Shown here piece after piece: positions 51,105-60,613 of a DNA stretch of 64,000 nucleotides (position 1 is its first letter; the number at the start of each line of letters is the position of its first letter). Below the pieces are notes generated by a model. The model had not been told where the DNA came from and made no database searches. It saw only the letters and a program-made list of their open reading frames with translations. Origin of the DNA: Streptomyces sp. R28. Lineage in GTDB: Bacteria; Actinomycetota; Actinomycetes; Streptomycetales; Streptomycetaceae. Made by a program: the position numbers and the translations under genes. The stretch covers positions 10,157,001 to 10,221,000 of the forward strand of contig NZ_CP163439.1 in the NCBI RefSeq assembly GCF_041052385.1, read 5' to 3'.

Positions 51105-53105
51105 ATGACTTCCACGCTCACCTCGCCGTCGGCCGACCGAGCCGTGTCCGCGCGGTCCGGCGACGTGCCCCGGCGGCGTACGCGGCTGCTCGCGCTGCCG
51201 GAGGTCCGCTGGGCCGCCGCGGCCACCGCGCTGTTCCTGCTCGCGCTGCCCCTGCAGCTGACCGGAGCTCCTGCCTGGACCTGGGGCCCGCTGTACGCGC
51301 TGTCGTACGCCACGGGTGGCTGGGACCCGGGCTGGGAGGGGCTCAAGGCGCTGAAGGACAGGACCCTCGACGTCGATCTGCTGATGGTCGTCGCCGCGCT
51401 CGGCGCCGCCTCGATCGGGCAGGTGATGGACGGCGCCCTGCTGATCGTCATCTTCGCGACCTCGGGTGCCCTGGAGGCGCTCGCCACCGCCCGCACCGCC
51501 GACTCGGTACGCGGACTGCTCGACCTGGCCCCCGCCACCGCCACCCGGATCGGCCCCGACGGCACCGAACAGACCCTCCCCGTCGAGGAGTTGGCGGTCG
51601 GTGACACCGTCCTCGTACGGCCCGGCGAGCGCGTCGGAGCCGACGGCCGGGTGCTGGACGGCGCCAGTGAGGTGGACCAGGCGACCATCACCGGCGAACC
51701 GCTCCCCGCCGCGAAGGAGCCGGGCGACGAGGTGTTCGCCGGCACCCTCAACGGCACCGGCGCCCTGCGCGTCCGGGTCGAACGCGACGCCTCCGACTCC
51801 GTGATCGCCCGGATCGTACGGATGGTGCAAGAGGCGTCCGAGACCAAGGCGCCCACCCAGCTGTTCATTGAGAAGGTCGAACAGCGCTACTCGCTGGGCA
51901 TGGTGGCCGCGACGCTCGCCGTGTTCGGTGTCCCGCTCGCCTTCGGTGAGGCGTTCTCCGAGGCGCTGCTGCGCGCCATGACCTTCATGATCGTGGCCTC
52001 GCCGTGCGCGGTGGTCCTGGCCACCATGCCGCCCCTGCTGTCGGCCATCGCCAACGCCGGCCGGCACGGTGTCCTGGTGAAGTCGGCGGTGGCAATGGAA
52101 TGCCTCGGCCAGGTCGACGCCGTCGCGCTGGACAAGACCGGCACCCTCACCGAGGGCACGCCGCGCGTCACCGACGTACGGCCGCTGCCCGGATACGGCC
52201 TGGACGAGGGCGAGTTGCTGACGCTCGCCGCGCCCGCCGAGCACCCCAGCGAACACCCGCTGGGCCGGGCCGTCGTGGCCGCGGCACACGAGCGCCGCCT
52301 CGGGCTGCCCACCGCGCAGGGCTTCGCCTCCGCGCCCGGGGTCGGGGTGAGGGCCCGCGTCAACGGCCGTACGGTCGAGGTGGGCGCCCCGGCCCGCCTG
52401 CTCGACCACGCCGACGGTGACGCGAGCCCGGTCGCCGCGCTCGCCGGGGAACTCGAGCAGTCCGGCCGTACCGCAGTCCTCGTCGTCGTCGACGGCGCCC
52501 CCGCCGGAGTGCTCGGTATCGCGGACCGGCTGCGTCCCGACGCCGCCGCCACCGTCGCCTCCCTCACCGCGCTCACCGGCACCGCCCCGATCCTGCTCAC
52601 CGGCGACAACCCCCGGGCCGCCGCCCGTCTGGCCGCCGAGGCGGGCATCGAGGACGTGCGTGCCGGGCTGCTTCCGCAGGACAAGACGGGCGCGGTCAAG
52701 GAGTTGGAGGGCACGGGCCGCAAGGTGATGGTCGTCGGGGACGGCGTCAACGACGCACCCGCCCTGGCCGCCGCCCACATCGGCGTCGCCATGGGCCGGG
52801 CGGGCTCCGACCTCGCCCTGGAGACCGCCGCCGCGGTGATCGTCCGCGACGAACTCGCCGCCGTCCCCACCACCGTCGCCCTCTCCCGCCGGGCCCGGAA
52901 ACTCGTCGTGCAGAACCTCGTCATCGCCGGGGTGTTCATCGCCGGCCTCGTCACCTGGGACCTGGTCGGCACCCTTCCGCTGCCGCTCGGCGTCGCGGGC
53001 CACGAGGGCTCCACGGTCCTCGTCGGCCTGAACGGACTGCGCCTGCTGCGCGACGCGGCCTGGCAGCGGGCGGCGACCGACGGGACCGATCGAGAGGGAG
53101 GCTGA
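51105..53105 (+). CDS. P1B-type (P1B-4-like) heavy-metal efflux ATPase
   Basis: From ATG 51105 the protein has 666 residues (GTG 51096 adds three). It has TGEPLP in the actuator domain, DKTGTLTEG for phosphorylation, GDGVNDAPAL for the hinge, and SPC (MIVASPCAVVLA) in place of CPC in helix M6. The C-terminal HEGST (VAGHEGSTVLVGLNGLR) is the second hallmark of P1B-4 pumps (CtpD/CoaT type), which export Co(II), Fe(II) or related ions. No N-terminal metal-binding domain is present. It follows the zinc importer but has its own palindromic operator. Confidence 0.92.
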   Translation: MTSTLTSPSADRAVSARSGDVPRRRTRLLALPEVRWAAAATALFLLALPLQLTGAPAWTWGPLYALSYATGGWDPGWEGLKALKDRTLDVDLLMVVAALGAASIGQVMDGALLIVIFATSGALEALATARTADSVRGLLDLAPATATRIGPDGTEQTLPVEELAVGDTVLVRPGERVGADGRVLDGASEVDQATITGEPLPAAKEPGDEVFAGTLNGTGALRVRVERDASDSVIARIVRMVQEASETKAPTQLFIEKVEQRYSLGMVAATLAVFGVPLAFGEAFSEALLRAMTFMIVASPCAVVLATMPPLLSAIANAGRHGVLVKSAVAMECLGQVDAVALDKTGTLTEGTPRVTDVRPLPGYGLDEGELLTLAAPAEHPSEHPLGRAVVAAAHERRLGLPTAQGFASAPGVGVRARVNGRTVEVGAPARLLDHADGDASPVAALAGELEQSGRTAVLVVVDGAPAGVLGIADRLRPDAAATVASLTALTGTAPILLTGDNPRAAARLAAEAGIEDVRAGLLPQDKTGAVKELEGTGRKVMVVGDGVNDAPALAAAHIGVAMGRAGSDLALETAAAVIVRDELAAVPTTVALSRRARKLVVQNLVIAGVFIAGLVTWDLVGTLPLPLGVAGHEGSTVLVGLNGLRLLRDAAWQRAATDGTDREGG

Positions 53106-53186
53106 CGGGCGGCGGCGCCATGGAGCCGACCCGCTGTCGGCGGGGCACGGAGCCGTCGGCGTTCGGGCGCTGTCGGGGGAGGGCCG

Positions 53187-54254
53187 TCAGTGCCCCGGCG
53201 CCGGGCCGCTGCTGCGACGGACCACGAGGTCGACCGGGACCAGCGAGTCGGCCCGGGGCGGCGCGGCGGCGCCGTCGAGCCGGTCCAGCAGCAGGCGCAG
53301 CGAACGCGTGCCGATCTCGGCGAAGTCCGTGCGCACGGTGGTCAGCGGGGGCAGGAAGTGCGCCGCCTCGGGGATGTCGTCGTAGCCCACGACACTGACG
53401 TCGTCCGGGACCGAGCGCCCGGCTTCGTGCAGGGCGTGCAGCAGGCCGAGAGCCATCTGGTCGTTGGACACGAACACGGCCGTGACCTCCGGGCGCCGGG
53501 CCAGCTGTCGGCCCAGCTCATAGCCGGAGTCAGCGCTCCAGTCGCCGATCAGCGGGGCCGGGACCTCGGCGCCGGCCGCCTCCAGACAGGCCTGCCAGCT
53601 GCCCGTGCGGTGGTCGGCGGAGGTCCAGCCGGTCGGGCCCGCGATGTGCCACACGGTGCGGTGGCCGAGCCCGAGCAGATGCTCGACGGCCTTGCGGGCG
53701 CCGGTCCGGGAGTCGCCGGTGACCTGCTGGGCATCGACGTCGAGGCCGTTCTCCAGCACGACCAGCGGGGTGTCCAGGCGAGTGTCCGCCAGCGCCTTGC
53801 CCACCCACAGCTGCGGGGCGATGGCGATCAGCCCGTCCGCGCCCTCGGCCGACAGCCGGTTCGCCGCCTCCACCACCGTGTCCGGCTCGGCCGTGTCCAG
53901 TGCGATCGAGCTCAGCAGGTAACCGGCCTCCTGGGCCGCGGTGTTGATCGCGGTGAGGATGGCGGCGGGACCGTAGCGGGCGGCGTCGAAGGAGATCACG
54001 CCGAGCATCCGGGTCTTGCCGCTGGCCAGCGATCTGGCGCTGCGGCTGGGTCGGTAGCCGAGCGTCCGCATGGCCGCCAGAACCGTCTCGCGGGTCTCGG
54101 GCCGCACCGACGGATGGTCGTTGAGGACGCGTGAGACGGTCTGCTTGGAGACACCGGCCAGCCGGGCCACGTCGTCCATCACAGGACGCGAGCCCGCGAA
54201 GTTCCGTCTGCTGCGCCCTCTCGGAGCGGAGCCGTCGGCGGAGCTGCGGGTCAT
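53187..54254 (-). CDS. LacI-family transcriptional regulator
   Basis: From ATG 54254 (MTRSSADGSAPRG), with GAGGAAAC upstream, the protein has 355 residues. The helix-turn-helix is VMDDVARLAGVSKQTVSRVL, and the hinge GYRPSRSARSLASGKT. The periplasmic-binding-like domain contains VVLENGLDVDAQQVTGDSRT and VSVVGYDDIPEAAHFLPPLT. It lies 98 bases downstream of the second GH35 gene and is presumably the regulator of the galactoside operon, acting at the palindrome at 59707. A longer start at 54395 overlaps that GH35 gene and is rejected. Confidence 0.93.
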   Translation of the reverse strand: MTRSSADGSAPRGRSRRNFAGSRPVMDDVARLAGVSKQTVSRVLNDHPSVRPETRETVLAAMRTLGYRPSRSARSLASGKTRMLGVISFDAARYGPAAILTAINTAAQEAGYLLSSIALDTAEPDTVVEAANRLSAEGADGLIAIAPQLWVGKALADTRLDTPLVVLENGLDVDAQQVTGDSRTGARKAVEHLLGLGHRTVWHIAGPTGWTSADHRTGSWQACLEAAGAEVPAPLIGDWSADSGYELGRQLARRPEVTAVFVSNDQMALGLLHALHEAGRSVPDDVSVVGYDDIPEAAHFLPPLTTVRTDFAEIGTRSLRLLLDRLDGAAAPPRADSLVPVDLVVRRSSGPAPGH

Positions 54255-54352
54255 GATGGCTGTTTCCTCGACGTCGGCACGGCGGTGGTGTCCCGCCCCG
54301 GCAGACCCCAGCATAGGCAGGCCGACGGGGCGGGATCCCGGATGGACGCCGC

Positions 54353-56725
54353 TCAGACCGGCGGTCGGACCGCCCAGGCACGGCTGCTGATCCACTCGGC
54401 CCGCGTCACGGCAGCCGCCCGCGCCGCGTCCCCCGCGTCCCGCGGCACGTGGACCCTGGCGTCGGCGTGCAGCGGCAGCACCCGCACTTGCAGCACCGCC
54501 CCCGCCGGGAGCCGTCCGATGTCCCAGACCCGCCCCGAGAAGAACTGGTCGGCGACCAGCACGTCCCCCACATACGCCCGCCCCACGTCCCCGCTCCAGT
54601 GCAGCCGCAGGACGGTGCCGTCCGGGAGATCCTCCGGTACGTCGATGCGGTACTCGGCGGCCACCGTGTCGAAGTACTTGTCGGCAGGCGCGCTCGCCCG
54701 TTCCAGTACGCCGGTCGAGGGCTCGGGTGCCGGACCGGCAGGCCGGACGAGGGCGACCGGCACCGCGGAAGCCTCACCCGCTACGCCGTCGCCCCCGACG
54801 GTGTAGCGGGCGAACACCCCGTCCGCCTCGCCGGGCACCGTCTCACCGTCCACCACCAGCGGATGCTCCGGCGCCGGCAGCACGGCGAACGACGGCCGTA
54901 CGGCGGTGCTGTGCACCCGCATCTCGTCGTGGTCGAAGACGACCCCGCCCGCGCACAGCACCAGTCGCTCGGCGCCCCACGCCTCACCCCGGTAGACGGT
55001 ACGAGCCGTCGCCGCGTCCAACACGAGCAGGCCGACCCGCCCGCCGTCCACCGCCTCCACCTCGACCAGCGCGTCGGTGCCGGGCCGCAGTCCGGTGATC
55101 AGGATCCGGCCGTCCACCTCGGCGAGGTCCCCGGACGGCGCGCTCACGGACTTCACCGTGCCCGCGTCCAGGGCGAGTTCGGGCGCGATGCCGTCGGTGG
55201 CGGCGAGCACGAGGACCGTACGTCCGCCGGGATCGACCGTGCACACCGGTTGCGCGGTCGCCCACTCCAGCCGCACACCCGCGACGTCGAGCCGCAGCGG
55301 CCAGCAGAAGTAGGCTCCCGCGGGCACCGTCACGGGCGAGGCCGGCAGCATCAACGTCTCCGCGCCGCCCGGGAATTCAACCGTGAAGGAGGTGTCCGGA
55401 CGGTCGGGCAGGGGTTCGTGCGGCTGGTGGTTGTTGACGAACAGGAAGCCCGAGGTGCCGTCCGCGCGGACCGCCCAGCGCAGGGTGTCCCGGTCGTGCT
55501 GGCCCTCAGGCCGGCCCTGCGGCAGCACGGACTCCATCGGGGCGATGAGGTGGCCGAAGTCCGCCAACAGCAGGTGCTGGAGGCGCAGTTCGTCGTACGA
55601 GGGCCGGTACTGGCCGTACTCGCCGAGCGGTGCCTGGAAGTCGTACGTCAGGACGGGCAGGTCGTTGGGGTAGCTGGTGGCGTGGGACTCCTGGAGTGTG
55701 GAGTGCTCCCCGGCCGGATTCGTGCCGCCGTGGAACATGTAGTAGCCCTGCCACACCGAGCCGCAGCCGATCTTGGTGAGCCCGAGCGCCCCGATGTCGG
55801 CGGCGTCCAGCCGCGGCCGCCGGTGGTAGGCCACGGCCATCCCGCCGCCCAACTCGCAGGTGGCCCAGGGAAATCGGTCCGCGAAGGCGTCCGGGTCGCC
55901 GCCCCGGACGGTGGTCGGGCGCAGGTCGGCGCCGATGCCCTCGTCGTCGCGCTGGTGGGTGAAGAAGAAGTGCTTGCGGCAGGTGTCGGGCCAGCCGCCG
56001 TCCGCCTCGGTCCAGAAGGCCTCGGGGTAGCCGCCGTACAGGGGGAGCAGCTCGTCGCCCGGGAGCTGGACGCCGCCCCACGCGGTCGACGTCCACATCG
56101 GTGCGCTCAGGCCGGCCTCCTGGGCGAGGCGCTTCAACGTCCTCAGGTGACCGGGCTGGTCGTAGAGCTCGTTCTCGATCTGGATCGCGATGATCGGGCC
56201 GCCGTGGCCGCGGTCGAGGCCGCGCAGCTGCTCGGCGAGGGCCGCGAACCAGGCGCGCACCGGCTCCAGATACGCCGGGTCGTCGGTGCGGGGCGTGCAG
56301 TCGCGGGTCATCAGCCAGTCGGGCAGGCCGCCGTTGCGGACCTCCGCGTGGGACCAGGGGCCGACGCGGGGGACGAAGTCCAGGCCGTGGCGGGCGCACA
56401 GTTCGGCGAAGCGGCGCAGATCGCGGTTGCCGTCGAAGCGGACCTGGCCCTCGACCTCCTCGTGGTGGATCCAGATGAGGTAGCTCGCGACGGCGGTCAC
56501 ACCGCCCGCCTTCATCTTCAGCAGTTCCTCCTCCCACTGCCCGGCGGGACAGCGGGAGTAGTGGAACTCGCCGGAGACCGGGAACCAGGGGCGGCCCGCA
56601 CGGGTGAGCCAGCGGCTGGTCACCTCGATCGGGTCGGCGACGCCGGGCGCGTCGGCGAACGGGAGGTGACCCGTCAGCGGGGGAGCGGCGGGTGGGGGGA
56701 TGCGCAGGCGGTGCGGCTGGGTCAC
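54353..56725 (-). CDS. Beta-galactosidase-like glycoside hydrolase (GH35, longer form)
   Basis: From GTG 56725, overlapping the previous stop by GTGA, the enzyme has 790 residues. The (beta/alpha)8 barrel starts with WFPVSGEFHYSRCPAGQWEE. The acid/base is in IAIQIENELYD (NE), and the likely nucleophile glutamate in FPWATCELGGGMAVAYHRRP, followed by YYMFHGGTNPAGEHSTLQES. A C-terminal jelly-roll part ends RAEWISSRAWAVRPPV. No signal peptide, so it acts inside the cell on imported oligosaccharide. It differs clearly from the neighbouring GH35 enzyme. Confidence 0.92.
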   Translation of the reverse strand: MTQPHRLRIPPPAAPPLTGHLPFADAPGVADPIEVTSRWLTRAGRPWFPVSGEFHYSRCPAGQWEEELLKMKAGGVTAVASYLIWIHHEEVEGQVRFDGNRDLRRFAELCARHGLDFVPRVGPWSHAEVRNGGLPDWLMTRDCTPRTDDPAYLEPVRAWFAALAEQLRGLDRGHGGPIIAIQIENELYDQPGHLRTLKRLAQEAGLSAPMWTSTAWGGVQLPGDELLPLYGGYPEAFWTEADGGWPDTCRKHFFFTHQRDDEGIGADLRPTTVRGGDPDAFADRFPWATCELGGGMAVAYHRRPRLDAADIGALGLTKIGCGSVWQGYYMFHGGTNPAGEHSTLQESHATSYPNDLPVLTYDFQAPLGEYGQYRPSYDELRLQHLLLADFGHLIAPMESVLPQGRPEGQHDRDTLRWAVRADGTSGFLFVNNHQPHEPLPDRPDTSFTVEFPGGAETLMLPASPVTVPAGAYFCWPLRLDVAGVRLEWATAQPVCTVDPGGRTVLVLAATDGIAPELALDAGTVKSVSAPSGDLAEVDGRILITGLRPGTDALVEVEAVDGGRVGLLVLDAATARTVYRGEAWGAERLVLCAGGVVFDHDEMRVHSTAVRPSFAVLPAPEHPLVVDGETVPGEADGVFARYTVGGDGVAGEASAVPVALVRPAGPAPEPSTGVLERASAPADKYFDTVAAEYRIDVPEDLPDGTVLRLHWSGDVGRAYVGDVLVADQFFSGRVWDIGRLPAGAVLQVRVLPLHADARVHVPRDAGDAARAAAVTRAEWISSRAWAVRPPV

Positions 56726-58488
56726 CAGGTGTTCTCCGGTCCGAGGTCGGCGGTGTCGGTGAGCTGGGCGCGGGTGGCGGTGGTGGCGTGCAGTTCCAGG
56801 ACGACGAGGTCGTTGGTGCCCGGGCGCAGGACCGGCGCGGGGACGTACAGCGTGTGCTGCGGGCCGCGGTTCCAGTAGCGGCCGAGGTGGAAGCCGTTGA
56901 TCCAGGCCTGTCCCTTGGTCCAGCCGGGCAGGGCGAGGAAGGTGTCGGCCGGGGTCTCGACCTCGAAGGTGCCGTGGTGGAAGGCGGGTTCGGCGGCCGT
57001 GGGCGTGGCGGGCGGCTCGAAGGGCACCGCGTCCAGGTCGTCCAGAGGCAGGGGGTGGCAGTCCCAGCCGTGCAGGGGCGTGCCGTTGAAGGCGACGGGG
57101 CCGAGGAGGCCCTTGGGGGCGCCGATGCGGGGGCCGTAGTTGACGCCGCCCATGTTCTCGACGAGGACCTCCAGCGTGGCGCCGGGGCGCGGGACGCGTA
57201 CGGGGAGGGTCTCGTCGTGGCGTTCGCGTTCGAGGACGCCGACGGGGGCACCGTCGACGAAGACCTGGGCGCGGTCGCCGACACCGCCCGCGAAGTGCAG
57301 CAGACCGTCGCCTGCCACCTCGAAGGTCGTGCGGTAGAGGGCGTAACCGGTCTGCACGCCCAGGTCGTTCATCGTGACCGGGTCGTCGGTGCGGACCGGC
57401 TCGGCGAGGGTGGACGCGAGGGGGAGGAGCGGGGATCGGCGGTCCAACTCGACGGTGACGGGCGGGAGTTTGCGAGCCGGCGCGGGGGCGGGCTCGTCGG
57501 GAACATGTGCGTGGCGGGCGATGACCTCGCGGAAGGCGTGGTACTTGGGGCCGGGGTCGCCGCACTCGGTGAGGGCCGCGTCGTAGTCGTAGGACGTGAC
57601 GGTGGGCTCGTAGGCGTGCTTGTGGTTGGCGCCGTTGGTGAAGCCGAAGTTGGTGCCGCCGTGGAACATGTAGATGTTGACCGAGGCGCCCGCGGACAGC
57701 AGGCGGTCCAGGTCGGCTGCGGCGTCGGCGGCGTTGCGCACATGGTGCGGTCCGCCCCAGTGGTCGAACCAGCCGATCCAGAACTCCGCGCACATCAAGG
57801 GGCCCTCGGGCTGGTGCCCGCGCAGCTCCGCCAGGTTCTGGTCGACCCGGCTGCCGAAGGTCGCGGTGGCCAGCACGCCGGGGAGGCTTCCGGCAGCCAG
57901 GTGCTCGGGGTCGGCCTGGTCGCAGGTGAAGAGCAACTCCTCGACGCCCCGGGAGCGGAAGGCCTGTTCGAGGTGTTTGAGGTAGGCGGAGTCGTCGCCG
58001 TAGGCCCCGTACTCGTTCTCTACCTGCACGGCGATCACCGGGCCGCCCGCCGCGGCCATGTGCGGCAGCAGCGGGGGCAGCAGGGCGTCGAGGTAGCGGT
58101 CGATCGCGCCGGTGAAGCGCGGGTCGCTGGTGCGCAGCCGGATGTCGTGGTCCGCGATCAGCCACGCGGGCAGACCGCCGTCGTCCCACTCGGCGCAGAT
58201 GAACGGACCCGGGCGCAGCAGGACGTGCAGGCCCTCGTCGCGGGCGAGGCGCAGATAGCGGGGCAGGTCGAGAAAGCCGTCGAGGACGAGGGGGCCGTCC
58301 GGATCGGGCTGATGGAGGTTCCACGGCACGTACGTCTCCACCGAGTTGAGCCCCATCAGACGGGCCTTGCGCAGCCGGTCGGCCCACAGGTCGGGGTGGA
58401 TCCGGAAGTAGTGCATCGCGCCGGAGATGATCCGCAACGGCTCGCCGTGCAGCAGAAAACCGTCGGGGGAGGTCGTGAGAGCGGACAT
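56722..58488 (-). CDS. Beta-galactosidase (GH35)
   Basis: From ATG 58488 the enzyme has 588 residues. LRIISGAMHYFRIHPDLWAD starts the barrel, the acid/base lies in IAVQVENEYGAYG and the nucleophile in LMCAEFWIGWFDHWG. The galactose-binding-like C-terminus includes LALPGWTKGQAWINGFHLGR and YWNRGPQ. An upstream in-frame ATG at 58509 (MVKGSFR) is possible. No signal peptide. It is co-transcribed with the upstream MFS gene (37-base gap) and the longer GH35. Confidence 0.94.
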   Translation of the reverse strand: MSALTTSPDGFLLHGEPLRIISGAMHYFRIHPDLWADRLRKARLMGLNSVETYVPWNLHQPDPDGPLVLDGFLDLPRYLRLARDEGLHVLLRPGPFICAEWDDGGLPAWLIADHDIRLRTSDPRFTGAIDRYLDALLPPLLPHMAAAGGPVIAVQVENEYGAYGDDSAYLKHLEQAFRSRGVEELLFTCDQADPEHLAAGSLPGVLATATFGSRVDQNLAELRGHQPEGPLMCAEFWIGWFDHWGGPHHVRNAADAAADLDRLLSAGASVNIYMFHGGTNFGFTNGANHKHAYEPTVTSYDYDAALTECGDPGPKYHAFREVIARHAHVPDEPAPAPARKLPPVTVELDRRSPLLPLASTLAEPVRTDDPVTMNDLGVQTGYALYRTTFEVAGDGLLHFAGGVGDRAQVFVDGAPVGVLERERHDETLPVRVPRPGATLEVLVENMGGVNYGPRIGAPKGLLGPVAFNGTPLHGWDCHPLPLDDLDAVPFEPPATPTAAEPAFHHGTFEVETPADTFLALPGWTKGQAWINGFHLGRYWNRGPQHTLYVPAPVLRPGTNDLVVLELHATTATRAQLTDTADLGPENTW

Positions 58489-58525
58489 ACGGAAGCTTCC
58501 CTTCACCATGAAGTGCGCGGCGGGT

Positions 58526-59698
58526 TCAGCGAGTTCGGGTACTGCGGATGAGCCAGAGGGTGGCGGCCAGGCACAGCGCCGAGACGCCGGACAGTACGAG
58601 CGGCACCGCGCGGATCCCGGACCACTCGATGGCCTTGCCCAGCGCCGGACCCGCCACCACGCCGCCGACCATGGAGGCGGCGATGACCACCGCTCCCGCT
58701 CTGCGCGCCTGCGGGGCAACCCGGTTCAGCCACGGCAGCCCGGTGGGGAAGATCGGCGCGATGAACAGGCCGACACCCGCGTACGCGTACGGAGCCAGTG
58801 CGGGGACAGCGGCGAGCAGCAGGCACACCGTCATGCCCGCGCACGAGACCGTGATGATGGCCTGGGCCGAGAAACGCAGCGCGATCGGGGCGACCAGGAA
58901 GCGGCCGACGGTCATCATCAGCCAGAACACGGACGTCGCGGTCGCGGCGAATGAGGCGCTGTGGCCGACGGTCTCCAGATGGGTCGGCTCCCAGCCGCCG
59001 ACACCGGCCTCGATGCCGACGTGCAGGACGTACAGGGCGACGAACACGGCGAGTACGGAGCCGAGACTGCGGGCCAGGACCTGGCCGCCGTACGACTCGC
59101 CGGACGCCTCGGACGGCTGCGGCGCCCGGTCGCGTACGCCGCGCAGGCAGAGCAGCAGCGGCAGGTTGGCCAGCGCGAAGCCCAGGAAGACGGCCGGGTA
59201 GTGTGCGGCGCCGACCACGCCGATCAGGGCCGGGCTGAGGATCGCGCCGATGCCGAAGTGGGCGTGGAGGATGTTGAGCATGGCGGTCGAGCGGTGGCCG
59301 AAGCCGACGGCGAACAGCTGATTGAGGCCGTAGTCGATACCGCCGAAGCCGAGCCCGGCCAGCAGGGCCATGGCCAGGGCGGTCGGCCAGTTCGGCGCCA
59401 GCGCCAAGCCGGCCGCGCCGAGGGCCATCAGCAGATACGAGGCGCCCAGGATCCGCCGATTGCCGATCCGGCCGTAGAGCCGGTCGAAGAGCAGTACGCC
59501 GACCACCCCACCGACGAAGTGTGCGCTCAGCCCGAGGCCGGCCGCCGAAGGGGACAGGCCGAACTCCTCGCGGAACGCGGGAATCGCGGGGCCGTACAGG
59601 GCCTGGAGGGCGCCCATGAGCACGAAGCCCACACAGGAGGCGACTGCGGCGACGGGGCTGAAGACGCGGGGGTGCTGGGGTGCCGACGTCACTGTCAT
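58526..59698 (-). CDS. MFS transporter, probable sugar uptake
   Basis: From ATG 59698 (MTVTSAPQHPRVFSPVAAVA) the protein has 390 residues with about 12 helices. Loops such as GFGGIDYGLNQLFAVGFGHR and LNILHAHFGIGAILSPALIG recall sugar/fucose-like MFS permeases. It is the first gene after the palindromic operator and precedes the two GH35 genes, so galactoside uptake is likely. A longer frame reaching 60607 is rejected since it would cover the operator and the divergent gene. Confidence 0.9.
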   Translation of the reverse strand: MTVTSAPQHPRVFSPVAAVASCVGFVLMGALQALYGPAIPAFREEFGLSPSAAGLGLSAHFVGGVVGVLLFDRLYGRIGNRRILGASYLLMALGAAGLALAPNWPTALAMALLAGLGFGGIDYGLNQLFAVGFGHRSTAMLNILHAHFGIGAILSPALIGVVGAAHYPAVFLGFALANLPLLLCLRGVRDRAPQPSEASGESYGGQVLARSLGSVLAVFVALYVLHVGIEAGVGGWEPTHLETVGHSASFAATATSVFWLMMTVGRFLVAPIALRFSAQAIITVSCAGMTVCLLLAAVPALAPYAYAGVGLFIAPIFPTGLPWLNRVAPQARRAGAVVIAASMVGGVVAGPALGKAIEWSGIRAVPLVLSGVSALCLAATLWLIRSTRTR

Positions 59699-59706
59699 GG
59701 AGCTGG

Positions 59707-59722
59707 ATGTTACCGGTAACAT
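59707..59722. promoter_or_regulatory. LacI-type operator upstream of the galactoside operon
   Basis: ATGTTACCGGTAACAT is a perfect 16-base palindrome with the central CG typical of LacI-family operators, nine bases upstream of the MFS start codon. The LacI gene at the operon's far end is the probable binding protein. Confidence 0.85.
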
Positions 59723-59848
59723 CTCGCCCGTCGTCAAGGTCCGTGCCGCACTCCGGAGACTTGGACTGACAGTACAAGCGATGGACGAGTAGTCTAGACG
59801 TGGCTCGGTGGGTTGCACGCCGGGCCAAGGGCGGACGAGGAGTGCGTG

Positions 59849-60613
59849 ATGGCGGCCGAGCAGGCCCTGGAATCCGAGCGTGACGCGATCGTCGCCGCGC
59901 TGACGCCCGTCATCGACGGGCTCGCGGCCACGTTCGGGCCGATGTGCGAGGTGGTCCTGCACGACTACCGGCGGCCGGAGAAGTCCGTGGTCGCCGTGGC
60001 CGGTTCGCTGACCGGGCGGGTCGTGGGCGGGGCGATGAGCGAGATCGGCATGCGCATCGTCGCGCGCGGCGACGGGGCGGGCGACGAGCTGAACTACGTC
60101 ACCAGGACCCGGAGCGGCAAGCTGGTCAAGGCGTCCACCATGGTGCTGCGGGACTCCACCGGCACCGTGTTCGGCGCCCTCTGCGTCAACCTGGACGTCA
60201 CCGCCGTCGGTGACGCCCACGCCCTGCTCGGCGCCCTCGCCGGCATCGGCGGCACCCCGGCCGATGTGCCGGTCACCACCTTCGGCAACGACATCGACTC
60301 CGTCGTCGACGCCATCCTCGACGCCCACCAGCTCCGGCAGAACGGCAGTTGGGCCGCTCTCGACCGCGGCCGGCGCCTGGAGCTGTTCCGCGGCCTGGAC
60401 GAGCGGGGCGTCTTCGCCGTGCGGCGCGCGATCGAACAGGTCGCGGCCCGGCTCGGCATCTCCCGAGCGTCCGCCTACAGCTATCTCTCGCAGGCGCGCG
60501 CCGACGCCCAGGCGGCGCCGGACCGGGCGACAAAGCGGGCGACCGACCGCGCGACGGACCGCCCGACCGATCGCGCAGCGACCGACAAGACATCCCCTGG
60601 AGGACACGCGTGA
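59849..60613 (+). CDS. YheO/DauR-type PAS-HTH transcriptional regulator
   Basis: From ATG 59849 with GAGGAG upstream the protein has 254 residues. The N-terminal YheO-like PAS domain reads GLAATFGPMCEVVLHDYRRP and LVKASTMVLRDSTGTVFGAL. A C-terminal helix-turn-helix (AARLGISRASAYSYLSQARA) is followed by a repetitive charged tail (RATDRATDRPTDRAATDK). DauR regulates D-arginine use in Pseudomonas; here the regulator is coupled by GTGA to a PLP-dependent lyase gene. Confidence 0.88.
   Translation: MAAEQALESERDAIVAALTPVIDGLAATFGPMCEVVLHDYRRPEKSVVAVAGSLTGRVVGGAMSEIGMRIVARGDGAGDELNYVTRTRSGKLVKASTMVLRDSTGTVFGALCVNLDVTAVGDAHALLGALAGIGGTPADVPVTTFGNDIDSVVDAILDAHQLRQNGSWAALDRGRRLELFRGLDERGVFAVRRAIEQVAARLGISRASAYSYLSQARADAQAAPDRATKRATDRATDRPTDRAATDKTSPGGHA

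Noticed and set aside
50157..53003. A 948-codon open frame on the minus strand
   Set aside because: It is antisense to znuB and the P1B ATPase, both of which show complete family motifs. The minus-strand product is low-complexity (G, D, R, H-rich).
54449..56878. An 809-codon open frame on the plus strand
   Set aside because: It is antisense to the GH35 gene, whose catalytic motifs are clear; the plus-strand product resembles no protein family.
56726..58387. N-terminal extension of the longer GH35 frame up to 58387
   Set aside because: The extension is arginine/proline-rich shadow sequence across the first GH35 gene. The GTG at 56725 in GTGA overlap is the natural start.
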